DNA from: Streptococcus sp. 116-D4
GTDB taxonomy: Bacteria; Bacillota; Bacilli; Lactobacillales; Streptococcaceae
Reading direction: 5' to 3'
Length of the DNA: 64,000 nucleotides
Assembly (NCBI RefSeq): GCF_009731465.1
Contig: NZ_AP021887.1
Location: 1,879,758-1,943,757, forward strand
Shown: positions 20,185 through 29,374 of the stretch, piece by piece
Layout: each line of letters starts with the position of its first letter
Numbering within the stretch: position 1 is the first letter of the stretch
Notes under the pieces: model-generated
The model's database searches: none
The model's input: the letters and a program-made list of their open reading frames with translations, nothing else
What the model was told of the DNA's origin: nothing
Program-made: the position numbers and the translations under genes

Positions 20185-20207
20185 CTTGACCTTATCTGAC
20201 TATTATA
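20185..20207 (-). promoter_or_regulatory. CtsR operator overlapping the ctsR promoter
   Basis: The minus strand has TATAAT followed at once by AGTCAGA-TAA-GGTCAAG, a close match to the RGTCAAA-NAN-RGTCAAA heptad direct repeat bound by CtsR. It sits at the expected start point, so the repressor would block transcription. Confidence 0.8.
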
Positions 20208-20228
20208 CCGAAATTTTCTCATTTTTAA

Positions 20229-20270
20229 AAGAAAAAGGGCGTCGGTAAAGGATAATCTTCACCAACTCCC
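20229..20270 (-). terminator. Terminator of the thiamine-precursor ABC operon
   Basis: On the minus strand GGGAGTTGGTGAAG pairs with CTTTACCGACGCCC (imperfectly) around ATTATC, followed by TTTTTC, behind the ATPase gene stop. Confidence 0.7.
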
Positions 20271-20277
20271 TCTTTTT

Positions 20278-21006
20278 CTACTTATCTAAGCCTAATTCTG
20301 CCAAGATTTGACGTTTGTAGGCAATCTTTTGGACTTCCTTGTCCTCATCTTCAGACCAATCTAGTTTAATTTCTGAAACAATCTGCCCAGGGCGATTTTT
20401 CAAGATATAGATGCGGTCACTGAGATTGAGGGCCTCCTCGATACTATGCGTGATGATCAAGGTTGTTAGCTGCAACTGCTTGTGAATCTCAAGATACCAA
20501 GCGTGGAGTTCCATCTTGGTCATCTCATCCAAGGCGCTAAAGGCCTCATCTAAAAGAAAGAGCTTGTGCCCGAAAAGATAGGTACGAAGCAAGGCCACAC
20601 GCTGGCGCATCCCACCACTGAGTTCATGAGGGTATTTATCTCTGACAGCTGTCAACTGGAAGGTCGCAAGAATTTCATCTGCACGAGCAATAGCTTCTGC
20701 CTTATCCACCTTTTGAATCAAGAGGGGAAGAATGATATTACCAAGCACCGTCTTGTGCTCCAAGAGCAGATCCTTTTGCAACATATAACTCACGCGCCCT
20801 TTGGGATTTTCCTCCCCATCAAGGACAATTCTCCCTGACTGAACTTCTAAAATCCCAGCGATTAGATTAAAGAGGGTGGTCTTTCCTACACCACTTGGGC
20901 CTAAGATAGAAACCACTTCACCTGAAGTCACTTGTAGGTTAATATCCTCTAAAATCTTTTCATCATCGTAGGCGTAGCTTACGTGTTCTAGTCTAATTTC
21001 TGTCAT
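20278..21006 (-). CDS. ABC transporter ATP-binding protein (thiamine precursor uptake, ThiZ-like)
   Basis: A 242-residue ABC ATPase: Walker A GPSGVGKTTLFNL (about residue 36), signature LSGGMRQRVALLRT (about residue 135), Walker B LFLLDEAFSALDE. It is of the nitrate/sulfonate/NMT1-like subfamily. Its ATG overlaps the stop of the binding-protein gene. The whole operon lies behind a TPP riboswitch, so the cargo is probably thiamine or its pyrimidine precursor rather than sulfonate or taurine. Confidence 0.9.
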   Translation of the reverse strand: MTEIRLEHVSYAYDDEKILEDINLQVTSGEVVSILGPSGVGKTTLFNLIAGILEVQSGRIVLDGEENPKGRVSYMLQKDLLLEHKTVLGNIILPLLIQKVDKAEAIARADEILATFQLTAVRDKYPHELSGGMRQRVALLRTYLFGHKLFLLDEAFSALDEMTKMELHAWYLEIHKQLQLTTLIITHSIEEALNLSDRIYILKNRPGQIVSEIKLDWSEDEDKEVQKIAYKRQILAELGLDK

Positions 21007-22013
21007 TATTTTACAAATTCGTTGGTAAATCCTTTATCTGTCAAGTCTTCCTTGAGGATTCCATTTTCTTTATCCCATTTGTAGAAGGCATTCCAGCGAG
21101 CTGCATCAAATTGTCCCCATTTTTCCTTGTCGCTAGCATATTCTTTTGACAAGTATTTTTGAGATTCGATGACAAAGTCACGTTTTTCCTTGAGTTCAGG
21201 TGCATTTTTGATGAGGATATCAGCTGCTTCCTCTGGATGCTCCATGGCATATTGGTAGCCTTTTTTGATAGCTTGGATGACTTTACGAGCTTCTTCTTTG
21301 TTGTCTTTCAGATAGTCATTGTTAGCAATGATAACTGGTGAATAGTAGTCAAATTCTTTAACGTAGTCTTTCAAATACATGAAGTTAGCATCTACACCTT
21401 GCGATTTAGCAAGGATACCATCCCAACCGTAGTAGATCCAAGCAGTATCAAAGACCCCATTGGCAATCGGTGTGATCGAGTTTGAATCATTATTTGGTAC
21501 TTTTTCAACTTTTTCAAAGTCTCCACCTTGAGATTCTACCAAGGTTTTCAACATAGCAAGTTCAGTTGGGTCATTCCAAGTTCCGTATTTCTTACCAACT
21601 AAGTCTTTTGGACTGGTTACATTGTCAGACTTACGAGAGATGATTCCTGATGTATTGTGCTCAACGATTGCTGCAACGGCTGTAATTCCTGCCCCTTTTT
21701 CCAATTTCTTAGCCATGTAGTCTTGGAAATAGATAGCAAACGGTGCCTTACCATTGATAACTAGGTCTGATGAGCTTTCTTCTGGTGGCAATTTCAAATC
21801 AACATCCACTCCAGCTTCTTTGAAATAACCTTTTTCTTTGGCTACATAAAGTCCGGTGTGGTTGGTATTTGGTGTCCAGTCTAGGATAAAGTCAATCTTC
21901 TTAAGTTCTGCTTCCTTATTATCCTTAGAAGCAGTTCCTTGACCACAGGCCACAAGCACAACAGCTAGAAGAGCTGTTAAAACAGTTAAAAACACTTTCC
22001 ATGTTTTTTTCAT
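21006..22013 (-). CDS. NMT1/THI5-like substrate-binding lipoprotein (ThiY-like)
   Basis: A 335-residue binding protein. The lipoprotein signal ends LLAVVLVACGQG with the cysteine at about residue 23. The mature domain starts KKIDFILDWTPNTNHTGLYVAKEKGYF, the hallmark of NMT1/THI5-like proteins that bind pyrimidine (HMP/FAMP) thiamine precursors. It is in an operon with permease and ATPase genes behind a TPP riboswitch. Ligand choice between HMP and formylaminopyrimidine cannot be read here. Confidence 0.92.
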   Translation of the reverse strand: MKKTWKVFLTVLTALLAVVLVACGQGTASKDNKEAELKKIDFILDWTPNTNHTGLYVAKEKGYFKEAGVDVDLKLPPEESSSDLVINGKAPFAIYFQDYMAKKLEKGAGITAVAAIVEHNTSGIISRKSDNVTSPKDLVGKKYGTWNDPTELAMLKTLVESQGGDFEKVEKVPNNDSNSITPIANGVFDTAWIYYGWDGILAKSQGVDANFMYLKDYVKEFDYYSPVIIANNDYLKDNKEEARKVIQAIKKGYQYAMEHPEEAADILIKNAPELKEKRDFVIESQKYLSKEYASDKEKWGQFDAARWNAFYKWDKENGILKEDLTDKGFTNEFVK

Positions 22014-22050
22014 TTTGATTTCCTCTTTTCTTTTTACAAAACGCTCTATT

Positions 22051-22812
22051 TTAAGTACGTTTCCATTTAATCACATATTTTTCACTGACATCAACCAGCT
22101 TCATACCGAGAAGGCTGATAATCGATACCAGAATAATAATAGCAAACATGGTATCATACTGAAACAGTTTCTTTGACTGAATCATATAGACACCTAGTCC
22201 TTCAAAGCCTCCCAACCACTCAGATACCACTGTTGTGATAAAGGCGTAGGAGACACTGACCCTCAGACCTGCATAAAAGTAAGGCAGGCTGACTGGAATT
22301 TTAAAATGCCACAGGATTTGCCAAGGCTTGGCTCGCATCAGACTAAACAAGGTCAGCATATCCTTGTCACAATGCCTAAAACCGTCCAAAATGCTGACGA
22401 TGATAGGAAAGGTTGTCGTTAAAATAATCAAGACAATCTTGGGTAAAATCCCATAACCTAGCCACAAGACCAGGATAGGGGCTATGGCAATAGTCGGGAT
22501 CGTCTGAACAACCACCATCATTGGGTAAATCAGGTCATTAAGCCAAGTCAAACTATCCATGAGCACAGCCATGAGACAGGCTATCAAGACTCCCAAAACC
22601 AACCCCAGTAAAGCCACTCTCAAGGTCGCCCAGCTATGGTGCCAGAGAAATTCTCTATCACGAACAAAGGCCTGGAGAATTTCAAGAGGGGTCGGCAGGA
22701 TAAACTTAGGAAGAAGTTTAAGCAACCCTGCTAGCTGCCAGATTGACAAGACTCCCAAAAAACCCAATAGACTAATGTGTCGCCTCAGTATACTTTTCAA
22801 GTTTCTCATCAA
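22051..22812 (-). CDS. ABC transporter permease (thiamine precursor uptake, ThiX-like)
   Basis: A 253-residue permease with six hydrophobic segments and the binding-protein-dependent transport motif around EWLGGFEGLGVYMIQSKK. The start MMRNLKSI overlaps the upstream thiamine-binding gene by about 41 bp, a longer overlap than usual; an internal start could be used but I see no better site. It is the second gene of the riboswitch operon. Confidence 0.88.
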   Translation of the reverse strand: MMRNLKSILRRHISLLGFLGVLSIWQLAGLLKLLPKFILPTPLEILQAFVRDREFLWHHSWATLRVALLGLVLGVLIACLMAVLMDSLTWLNDLIYPMMVVVQTIPTIAIAPILVLWLGYGILPKIVLIILTTTFPIIVSILDGFRHCDKDMLTLFSLMRAKPWQILWHFKIPVSLPYFYAGLRVSVSYAFITTVVSEWLGGFEGLGVYMIQSKKLFQYDTMFAIIILVSIISLLGMKLVDVSEKYVIKWKRT

Positions 22813-23062
22813 TACTTAAAATCTCTCCTACATTTATTTTGACATTGGCAAAGACATTGTCTGCCTCCTGCCCTGCCACTTCTAGCGCTTCTTTGAGAAT
22901 GCGCATAAGCTCATCAAACTCCCCTTCCAAGACTGTTTCAAATGGTGTCACCACCATCGTCACTTCTTGAGCTTGCAGATAAGCGATGATCTGATCGATA
23001 ACAGCAATCCGATCAATCCCCTGTGATAGGGGTAAAACTTGCAAGGCAATGCTTGCTTTCAT
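22772..23062 (-). CDS. Thiamine-binding protein, MTH1187/YkoF-like
   Basis: A 96-residue small protein of the MTH1187/DUF77 (thiamine-binding) family, starting MKASIALQVLPLSQGID, with the pattern VTPFETVLEGEFDELM. The frame is open 17 codons upstream, but GAGGAGG directly precedes the ATG at 23062 and the upstream part lies in the riboswitch expression platform. Homologues bind thiamine or its hydroxymethylpyrimidine. It is the first gene of the operon and probably helps hand over or sense the imported pyrimidine (inference). Confidence 0.82.
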   Translation of the reverse strand: MKASIALQVLPLSQGIDRIAVIDQIIAYLQAQEVTMVVTPFETVLEGEFDELMRILKEALEVAGQEADNVFANVKINVGEILSIDEKLEKYTEATH

Positions 23063-23094
23063 AACAACCTCCTCTTCTCGTTTTCCTTTGACAA

Positions 23095-23126
23095 AAAGAA
23101 AAACCTTTGCCATATATGGAAAAGGT
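23095..23126 (-). terminator. Expression-platform terminator of the TPP riboswitch
   Basis: On the minus strand CCTTTTCCAT and ATGGCAAAGG pair with one mismatch, followed by TTTTTCTTTTT, between the aptamer and the ribosome-binding site. This indicates control by premature termination. Confidence 0.8.
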
Positions 23127-23144
23127 CAAGAGTAGACTAAGTAT

Positions 23145-23221
<77 letters not shown>

Positions 23222-23238
23222 ATATATTATATGGATAT

Positions 23239-23267
23239 ATGATAGCGCAAAATAAAAAAAATGTCAA
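23239..23267 (-). promoter_or_regulatory. Promoter of the TPP riboswitch operon
   Basis: On the minus strand TTGACA is followed 17 bases later by TATCAT; a TATAAT also lies nearer the aptamer. Transcription would start a few bases before the aptamer. Confidence 0.6.
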
Positions 23268-23281
23268 GGAAACTGCTTACA

Positions 23282-23308
23282 GAAAAGAGTAGGAAAAATT
23301 TCCTACTC
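23282..23308 (-). terminator. cbpD terminator
   Basis: On the minus strand GAGTAGGAAA and TTTCCTACTC form a tight hairpin followed by TTTTCT, just behind the cbpD stop. Confidence 0.8.
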
Positions 23309-23315
23309 CCATTTT

Positions 23316-24434
23316 CTATACTCGCTCGCCATCACTATTTACTCTGTAGCCATCCACCGTCGTATTAACAGCTAAGGCACCTGAAGAGTAAGAATAATAC
23401 CACTTACCAGAGACTTGATACCAGCCTGTTTTCATTGCACCTGAACTATCCAGATAATACCAAACTCCATTTTCCTTTAACCAGCCTGTCTGCATTTCAC
23501 CAGATGATTTCAGATAATACCAGCTAGAACCATCTTTCAGCCAGCCTGTTGATTTAGACCCATTTGATTTAAAATGATACCAACTACCATTTATTTTCTT
23601 CCAACCGACAGTTGAACTGTTATTGGATCCATAGTTAGAGCTATTTCCTGATTGATTCTGATAATTCTGTGAAGAAGTCACACTCTCTAGCTGGATATAG
23701 CGACGACTTCCGTTATAAGCCGTATAACTCAACCACTTGTATCCATCTTTTTCGAGAATTTGATCATAATGAACATTCTCCCCAGGATAATAGTAATCAA
23801 TCGCAGTTGCGCTAGTTAGAGGCTGATTTTTGATAGCAGCCTTAGCCTTAAAATAATGTGTTCCCCCTGTTGAAGTTGAGGATTGACTATTTCCAACACT
23901 GCCACCAGCCAAATCTTTAAAATGAATAAAACCGGTCATAGTATTGGCCTTCACGACGCGCTTGTTATAAGATTCCCTCATTCCATAATTGTATTCTTCA
24001 ATCTCAATCTCATCTCCCACTACATTTGATACCCAGGCAACATGACCATAAGTTCCTGCAGTAGACCAAGCAATGGAGCCAATAGCTGGCGTATTATCTA
24101 CACGATACCCTTCACGACGAGCACGATAGCCCCATTCATTCGCATTTCCATAAGCAGCCGGAATCTCAAAACCATTGACATTACTCAAACGAAAGGCTGC
24201 AAAAGAAGTACATTGACGAGAATACATGCGCCACTTATCAATCTCCTGGCTCCCATTTTTATAATGAGCAGGATAATCATCCCCACGCGCAATTGATCCA
24301 TTTCCTCCCGAATAAGCATATACACTATTACCCGCTGCTAGCATCATTCCTACTACTAGAAAAGGAACAACCTTTTTAACTGATTTTCTAAAAGAAAATC
24401 TTGTCTCTGTTACTGTAAATGGTGAAATTTTCAT
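23316..24434 (-). CDS. cbpD: CbpD-like choline-binding murein hydrolase of the competence fratricide system
   Basis: A 372-residue secreted protein. The signal peptide probably ends ...GNSVYA at residue 40. The CHAP domain covers ~45-170 with catalytic C75 and H131. One SH3b-like domain covers ~195-260, and about four choline-binding repeats (GWxxxxGxWYYxxxxG) run from ~280 to the end. Pneumococcal CbpD, as I recall it, is longer (~448 residues) with two SH3b domains, so this is a short allele. It is released by competent cells to lyse non-competent relatives. An upstream ComX-like box supports late-competence control. Confidence 0.9.
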   Translation of the reverse strand: MKISPFTVTETRFSFRKSVKKVVPFLVVGMMLAAGNSVYAYSGGNGSIARGDDYPAHYKNGSQEIDKWRMYSRQCTSFAAFRLSNVNGFEIPAAYGNANEWGYRARREGYRVDNTPAIGSIAWSTAGTYGHVAWVSNVVGDEIEIEEYNYGMRESYNKRVVKANTMTGFIHFKDLAGGSVGNSQSSTSTGGTHYFKAKAAIKNQPLTSATAIDYYYPGENVHYDQILEKDGYKWLSYTAYNGSRRYIQLESVTSSQNYQNQSGNSSNYGSNNSSTVGWKKINGSWYHFKSNGSKSTGWLKDGSSWYYLKSSGEMQTGWLKENGVWYYLDSSGAMKTGWYQVSGKWYYSYSSGALAVNTTVDGYRVNSDGERV

Positions 24435-24483
24435 TCTTCCTCCTTGAAAAATAATATAAATCGAAGTTTGCCTTCACTTAAAC

Positions 24484-24491
24484 TATTCGGA
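24484..24491 (-). promoter_or_regulatory. ComX-like box of cbpD
   Basis: The minus strand reads TCCGAATA, 7 of 8 to TACGAATA, 49 bp before the cbpD ATG and just downstream of the veg terminator. Confidence 0.65.
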
Positions 24492-24494
24492 GAA

Positions 24495-24525
24495 AAAAGA
24501 AAAAGTGAGAAAATTTTCTCACTTT
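24495..24525 (-). terminator. Terminator of dnaC-veg
   Basis: AAAGTGAGAAAATTTTCTCACTTT is described here by its arms: AAAGTGAGAA and TTCTCACTTT pair on the minus strand, followed by TTCTTTTTT. It touches the veg stop and insulates cbpD. Confidence 0.8.
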
Positions 24526-24790
24526 AGTCAAGATAATGGATTAGATTTTTTTCGGTAAGGATATCTGAGTAAGTAAAGGATTCAACGTAAACATTAGCTT
24601 GTTTATCTCCTTCAACATTTCCAAATTCCACGATAAATAGGGATGGATAAACCTCAATTAACTTACCCAATCTATTTTTTTGACGCTTACGACCATTCTC
24701 CAAAGTCATTTCTACGACTTGTCCCTCATGTGCCTTGATTTCTTCTTTGATTTTTTTCATCTTGGCTACATCTGTAAATGCATCTGACAT
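24524..24790 (-). CDS. veg: Veg-family protein
   Basis: An 88-residue protein of the Veg/DUF1021 family, recognisable by IKEEIKAHEGQVVEMTLENG and RKRQKNRLGKLIEVYPSLF. Family members are small, probably nucleic-acid-binding or regulatory; in Bacillus, Veg stimulates biofilm matrix genes. The gene starts one base after the dnaC stop and shares its transcript. Confidence 0.85.
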   Translation of the reverse strand: MSDAFTDVAKMKKIKEEIKAHEGQVVEMTLENGRKRQKNRLGKLIEVYPSLFIVEFGNVEGDKQANVYVESFTYSDILTEKNLIHYLD

Positions 24791-24791
24791 C

Positions 24792-26144
24792 TTATGCCTC
24801 CCTCTTTGAGATACTTGAAAATTTATTGTATTCTTTTTGGAAAATTAATTCCACCGTTCCACGAGCTCCACTACGGTTTTTCTCGATAATAACCTCTATC
24901 TTATTATTTGGTATGCCTTCCTCTTCTTCACCACCACGCTCATAGTAGTCGTCGCGATAAAGAAAGGCTACGATATCAGCGTCCTGCTCAATAGACCCAG
25001 ATTCACGAATATCAGACAAGACCGGTCTCTTATCCTGACGTTGTTCTACACCACGAGAAAGCTGACTTAGAGCGATTACTGGAACTTTCAGTTCCTTAGC
25101 TAAAATTTTCAATTGCCGTGAAATTTCAGAAACCTCTTGTTGACGATTTTCCCGACCAGTTCCCGTGATAAGCTGCAAATAGTCTATTAAAATCAAACCA
25201 AGATTTCCAGTTTCTTGAGCCAGCTTACGAGAACGAGAACGAATCTCTGTAATCCGAATCCCTGGCGTATCATCGATATAGATACTGGCATTAGCTAGAT
25301 TCCCTTGAGCAATGGTATATTTTTGCCACTCCTCATCAGTCAATTGACCCGTACGGATAGAATGCGATTCCACCAAACCTTCTGCCGCCAACATACGATC
25401 CACTAGACTTTCCGCACCCATTTCCAGTGAAAAAATAGCAACCGTTTTGTCCAACTTAGTCCCAATGTTCTGAGCGATATTCAGGGCAAAGGCTGTCTTA
25501 CCAACCGCCGGACGAGCTGCTAGAATAATCAACTCCTCCTCATGAAGACCAGTCGTCATATGGTCCAAGTCACGATAGCCTGTCGCAATACCTGTAATAT
25601 CGGTCGTTTGCTGCGAGCGAGCCTCCAGATTTCCAAAGTTGATATTCAACACATCTCGAATGTTCTTAAATCCACTTCGATTAGCATTTTCGCTGACATC
25701 AATCAGGCCTTTTTCTGCCTGAGCAATGATTTCATCAGCTGGTTGCGAAGCCTCGTAAGCTTGATTGACAGACTCTGTCAACTTAGAGATTAAACGACGT
25801 AGCATTGCTTTTTCTGCAACAATCTTAGCATAATACTCCGCATTAGCAGAAGTTGGCACAGAATTGACAATCTCAACCAGGTAAGACAGGCCACCAATAT
25901 TCTGTAAATCACCTTGATTATCAAGAATGGTACGAACCGTTGTTGCATCGATAGCATCGCCACGGTCGGATAAATCAACCATAGCTTGGAAAATCAATCG
26001 ATGGGCATACTTAAAAAAGTCCCGAGACTCAATATATTCTCGCACAAAAACAAGCTTACTCTCATCAATAAAGATAGCCCCTAAAACGGATTGCTCAGCT
26101 AAGATATCTTGAGGTTGTACTCGTAACTCCTCTACTTCTGCCAT
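24792..26144 (-). CDS. dnaC: Replicative DNA helicase (DnaB type)
   Basis: A 450-residue DnaB-family helicase, called DnaC in Bacillus and streptococci. The N-terminal primase-interacting domain (QSVLGAIFIDE) is followed by the RecA-like domain with Walker A ARPAVGKTAFALNIA (about residue 210), Walker B LILIDYLQLI and the DIRESGSIEQDAD arginine-finger region. It unwinds DNA at the fork. GGAGG precedes the ATG. It lies in the conserved gdpP-rplI-dnaC order. Confidence 0.97.
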   Translation of the reverse strand: MAEVEELRVQPQDILAEQSVLGAIFIDESKLVFVREYIESRDFFKYAHRLIFQAMVDLSDRGDAIDATTVRTILDNQGDLQNIGGLSYLVEIVNSVPTSANAEYYAKIVAEKAMLRRLISKLTESVNQAYEASQPADEIIAQAEKGLIDVSENANRSGFKNIRDVLNINFGNLEARSQQTTDITGIATGYRDLDHMTTGLHEEELIILAARPAVGKTAFALNIAQNIGTKLDKTVAIFSLEMGAESLVDRMLAAEGLVESHSIRTGQLTDEEWQKYTIAQGNLANASIYIDDTPGIRITEIRSRSRKLAQETGNLGLILIDYLQLITGTGRENRQQEVSEISRQLKILAKELKVPVIALSQLSRGVEQRQDKRPVLSDIRESGSIEQDADIVAFLYRDDYYERGGEEEEGIPNNKIEVIIEKNRSGARGTVELIFQKEYNKFSSISKREA

Positions 26145-26187
26145 CAGACTTCCCCTCCTGTTACAATCTTGTCAAGAAGGTGTAAAC

Positions 26188-26640
26188 TTATCCTTCTTTC
26201 ACACGAAGATTGATTACACTTGTGATATCTTGATAGATTTTCACTGGTACATCAATCAAACCAACTGCTCGAATCGGAGCTTGTACTTGGATATGACGTT
26301 TATCAATCTTGATTCCAAATTGCTTTTGCAATTCTTCTGCAATCTTCTTATTGGTAATAGAACCAAAAGTACGGCCATCTGGACCAACCTTTTCAATAAA
26401 TTCTACAACTGTGTCTTCTGCTTCAAGTTGAGCTTTAATTGCTTTTGCTTCTGCAATCATCTCAGCGTGAGCTTTTTCTTCTGATTTTTGTTTACCCCGA
26501 AGTTCACCTACAGCTTGAGCAGTTGCTTCTTTGGCTAGGTTCTTCTTGATAAGAAAATTTTGTGCATACCCCGTTGGTACTTCCTTAATTTCGCCTTTTT
26601 TACCTTTTCCTTTAACATCTGCCAAAAAGATTACTTTCAT
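26188..26640 (-). CDS. rplI: Ribosomal protein L9
   Basis: 150 residues with the classic start [21 protein letters not shown] and the L9 signature [13 protein letters not shown]. It has a long central helix and a C-terminal RNA-binding domain. It is a large-subunit protein at the base of the L1 stalk. Its ATG overlaps the gdpP stop by four bases. Confidence 0.98.
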   Translation of the reverse strand: MKVIFLADVKGKGKKGEIKEVPTGYAQNFLIKKNLAKEATAQAVGELRGKQKSEEKAHAEMIAEAKAIKAQLEAEDTVVEFIEKVGPDGRTFGSITNKKIAEELQKQFGIKIDKRHIQVQAPIRAVGLIDVPVKIYQDITSVINLRVKEG

Positions 26641-28610
26641 TCTTCTTTCTCCTTTTCCCTTATTTCATTTAATACAATTTCTGTCAGTTTTTCATCTACT
26701 TCTGGCAAGGTTAAATCCTTAATTTGAGCTGCTGCCAAATTAAAGTGACCTCCGCCTCCCAGCTCTTCCATGATCCGTTGTACATTCAGTTTACTACGAC
26801 TTCGAGCTGAGATAGAGATAAATCCTTGTGTATTCTTCGCAAGAACAAAACTCGCTTCAATACCTGACATAGCTAACATGGCATCTGCTGCCTTACTAAT
26901 AACAACTGTGTCGTAGCATTTCGAGTCCTTAGCCTCTGCTATTAGTACATCTGAAACTAATTTACGCCCCTGTAAAATAAGTTCATTGACCTCACGATAT
27001 TCTTCAAAATCTGTCGCAGCGATTTCCTGGATAGCAATACTATCGCTTCCTTTAGTTCTGAGATAGCTAGCAACATCAAATGTTCGACTGGTAACTCGCG
27101 AGGTGAAATTTTTAGTATCCAACATCATACCAGCCATCAAGACACTTGCTTGCATACGAGTCAGACGATTTTTCTTAGAATTTTGGAACTGAATCAATTC
27201 CGTTACCAACTCACTGGCACTGCTTGCACCACTTTCTATATAAGTGATAACTGCATTGTCTGGGAAATCCTGATCCCTGCGGTGATGGTCAATAACAATG
27301 GTTTGGGTAAACAAATCATAAAAATCTTTTGATAGAGTTAAAGCTGTCTTTGAATGGTCTACAAGAATCAACAAAGAACGATTGGTCACCATTCCCATTG
27401 CATCTTTAACAGACAACAACTTCGTAACGCCCTCTTTTTCTAAGAATGAAACAGCTCGTTCAATATCTGGAGACATTTGTTCTTCGTCATAAAGAGCATA
27501 GCTATTTTCAGTCACATTGCTGGCAAATAATTGCATACCTACAGCAGAGCCCAAAGCATCCATATCTAGATTTTTGTGACCAACAACAAAAACCTGATCC
27601 ACACTTCGAATCTTATCTGAAATAGCTGTCATCATAGCGCGCGTACGGGTCCGTGTACGTTTGGTTGAGGCAGCAGACCCACCACCAAAATAAACTGGAT
27701 TTTTTGTTTCTTCGTTCTCCTTGACAACCACCTGGTCGCCACCACGTACTTCAGCCAAGTTCAAGTTGAGCAAAGCAACTTTCCCTATTTCATCATGATT
27801 TCCATCACCATAAGAAAATCCCATACTTAGGGTCAATGGCAACTGTCTCTGTTTCGACTCTTCTCTGAAAGCGTCAATAACAGAAAATTTATCACTCATC
27901 AATTCCTCAAGTACCGTATAGTCCGTAAATAGATAAAAACGGTCCATACTCACTCGACGGGAGAACATGGCATGTTTTCCAGCAAATTCTGAAATAAAAT
28001 TGGCTACAAAACTATTAATATGACTGATATCAGACTCCGATGTTTCATCTTCTAAATCATCATAGTTATCAACAGAGACAATCCCAATCACAGGTCTACT
28101 CGTAACTAACTCAACAGTCGCTTCGTATTCTCCAGACACATCAAAGAAGTAAAGAACTCCAGATACCTTGTCCATATGAACAGAGTAACGGGTCTCACCC
28201 AAGGTGGCGTAAGAACCAGGATTCCCCACAGAAGCCTTGATAATAGTCTGAATTAAGGTTATATCAATCTCTCCCTCTTCAGTTGTTAGAATTAGCTCTG
28301 CATACGGATTAAACCATTCAACTTCACCAGTTGATAAGTCTAATTTAATAACCCCAACAGGCATCTGTTCTAACAAGGTTGTCAAACTATCCTCAGCTTG
28401 ATGGTTTACATACTGGATTTGTTCTACCTCACTCCTTGAGTAGTAGTCTCTCTGATGGATAAATAATAAACTATAAGAACCCAAAATAAGTAGCAAAAGA
28501 AATAGCGTTACCAGTGTATTCGTTACAAAAACAAGTTGCACAGATAGCACTATGAAAGCCACTATTCCTAATATTACGGGGAAAATAGGATTTACATAAA
28601 ATTTTTTCAT
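26637..28610 (-). CDS. gdpP: Cyclic-di-AMP phosphodiesterase GdpP
   Basis: A 657-residue membrane enzyme that hydrolyses c-di-AMP. Two transmembrane segments lie at the N-terminus, then a PAS domain, a degenerate GGDEF domain, and DHH ([16 protein letters not shown], later IDHHRR) plus DHHA1 ([12 protein letters not shown]) catalytic domains. The frame is open 24 codons upstream, but that contains a TATAAT promoter hexamer; the ATG at 28610 with AGAGG is preferred and gives the normal start [15 protein letters not shown]. The gene order gdpP-rplI-dnaC is conserved in Firmicutes. Confidence 0.96.
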   Translation of the reverse strand: MKKFYVNPIFPVILGIVAFIVLSVQLVFVTNTLVTLFLLLLILGSYSLLFIHQRDYYSRSEVEQIQYVNHQAEDSLTTLLEQMPVGVIKLDLSTGEVEWFNPYAELILTTEEGEIDITLIQTIIKASVGNPGSYATLGETRYSVHMDKVSGVLYFFDVSGEYEATVELVTSRPVIGIVSVDNYDDLEDETSESDISHINSFVANFISEFAGKHAMFSRRVSMDRFYLFTDYTVLEELMSDKFSVIDAFREESKQRQLPLTLSMGFSYGDGNHDEIGKVALLNLNLAEVRGGDQVVVKENEETKNPVYFGGGSAASTKRTRTRTRAMMTAISDKIRSVDQVFVVGHKNLDMDALGSAVGMQLFASNVTENSYALYDEEQMSPDIERAVSFLEKEGVTKLLSVKDAMGMVTNRSLLILVDHSKTALTLSKDFYDLFTQTIVIDHHRRDQDFPDNAVITYIESGASSASELVTELIQFQNSKKNRLTRMQASVLMAGMMLDTKNFTSRVTSRTFDVASYLRTKGSDSIAIQEIAATDFEEYREVNELILQGRKLVSDVLIAEAKDSKCYDTVVISKAADAMLAMSGIEASFVLAKNTQGFISISARSRSKLNVQRIMEELGGGGHFNLAAAQIKDLTLPEVDEKLTEIVLNEIREKEKEE

Positions 28611-28697
28611 TCCAAACCTCTTGGCACCCATTATACCATAATAACCACCAAAAAGCGACTTTTTAAAAGTGTAATCAGTCATTCTATCAATTATAAG

Positions 28698-28734
28698 AAA
28701 AAGGTAGGTTTACAATTCAGTAAACCTACTTTTA
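28698..28734 (-). terminator. hpf terminator
   Basis: On the minus strand GTAGGTTTAC and GTAAACCTAC form a perfect 10-bp stem around TGAATT, followed by CTTTTTC. Confidence 0.8.
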
Positions 28735-28746
28735 CACATATTGAAA

Positions 28747-29295
28747 TTAAGATTCTTTAACTTCTAACAAACCAATTTCACCATCCTCACGACGATAAAT
28801 CACATTAGTTGTTTGATCTTCAACATCCACATAGATAAAGAAATCATGTCCCAACAAATCCATTTGTAGAATAGCTTCTTCCAAATCCATTGGTTTTAAA
28901 TCAATTTGTTTTGAACGAACAACTCTAGACTGAGCAACATTTGGATCTTCCACCAAAGCATCTGTAAATAATTTACTAGTTGCTACCTTATTTTTATTTT
29001 TACGCTCGATTTTTGTTTTATTTTTACGAATCTGACGTTCAATTTTATCAGTTACAAGGTCAATTGAGCCATACATATCTTGAGACACATCTTCTGCACG
29101 AAGAGTAATTGAGCCAAGTGGAATCGTTACTTCTACTTTAGCAGTTTTTTCACGATACACCTTTAAGTTTACTCGAGCATCCAACTCTTGTTCAGCTTGA
29201 AAATACTTTTCGATCTTTTCGAGTTTAGAAACTACATAATTGCGAATTGCTTCTGTTACTTCTAGGTTTTCACCACGGATACTATATTTAATCAT
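28747..29295 (-). CDS. hpf: Ribosome hibernation promoting factor, long form
   Basis: A 182-residue protein. The N-terminal S30AE domain starts MIKYSIRGENLEVTEAIRNYV. A linker and a C-terminal dimerisation domain follow (PMDLEEAILQMDLLGHDFFIYVD). Long HPF dimerises 70S ribosomes into inactive 100S particles in stationary phase. It lies downstream of comFA-comFC but with an 80-bp gap and probably its own promoter. Confidence 0.95.
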   Translation of the reverse strand: MIKYSIRGENLEVTEAIRNYVVSKLEKIEKYFQAEQELDARVNLKVYREKTAKVEVTIPLGSITLRAEDVSQDMYGSIDLVTDKIERQIRKNKTKIERKNKNKVATSKLFTDALVEDPNVAQSRVVRSKQIDLKPMDLEEAILQMDLLGHDFFIYVDVEDQTTNVIYRREDGEIGLLEVKES

Positions 29296-29374
29296 ATAAG
29301 TACCTTCTTTCTAAACATTTTTATTTTTCTAACTATATTATAACGCTTTCATTTTCATTTTGCAAATTTTTTCC

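Noticed and set aside
28510..28520. TATTCGTT in gdpP as a ComX box
   Set aside because: One mismatch in the box, inside coding sequence, and no gene starts nearby on that strand other than gdpP itself being read through it.
28611..28682. Longer gdpP frame with 24 extra residues
   Set aside because: It includes a TATAAT promoter hexamer and lacks a ribosome-binding site; the start at 28610 matches GdpP proteins.
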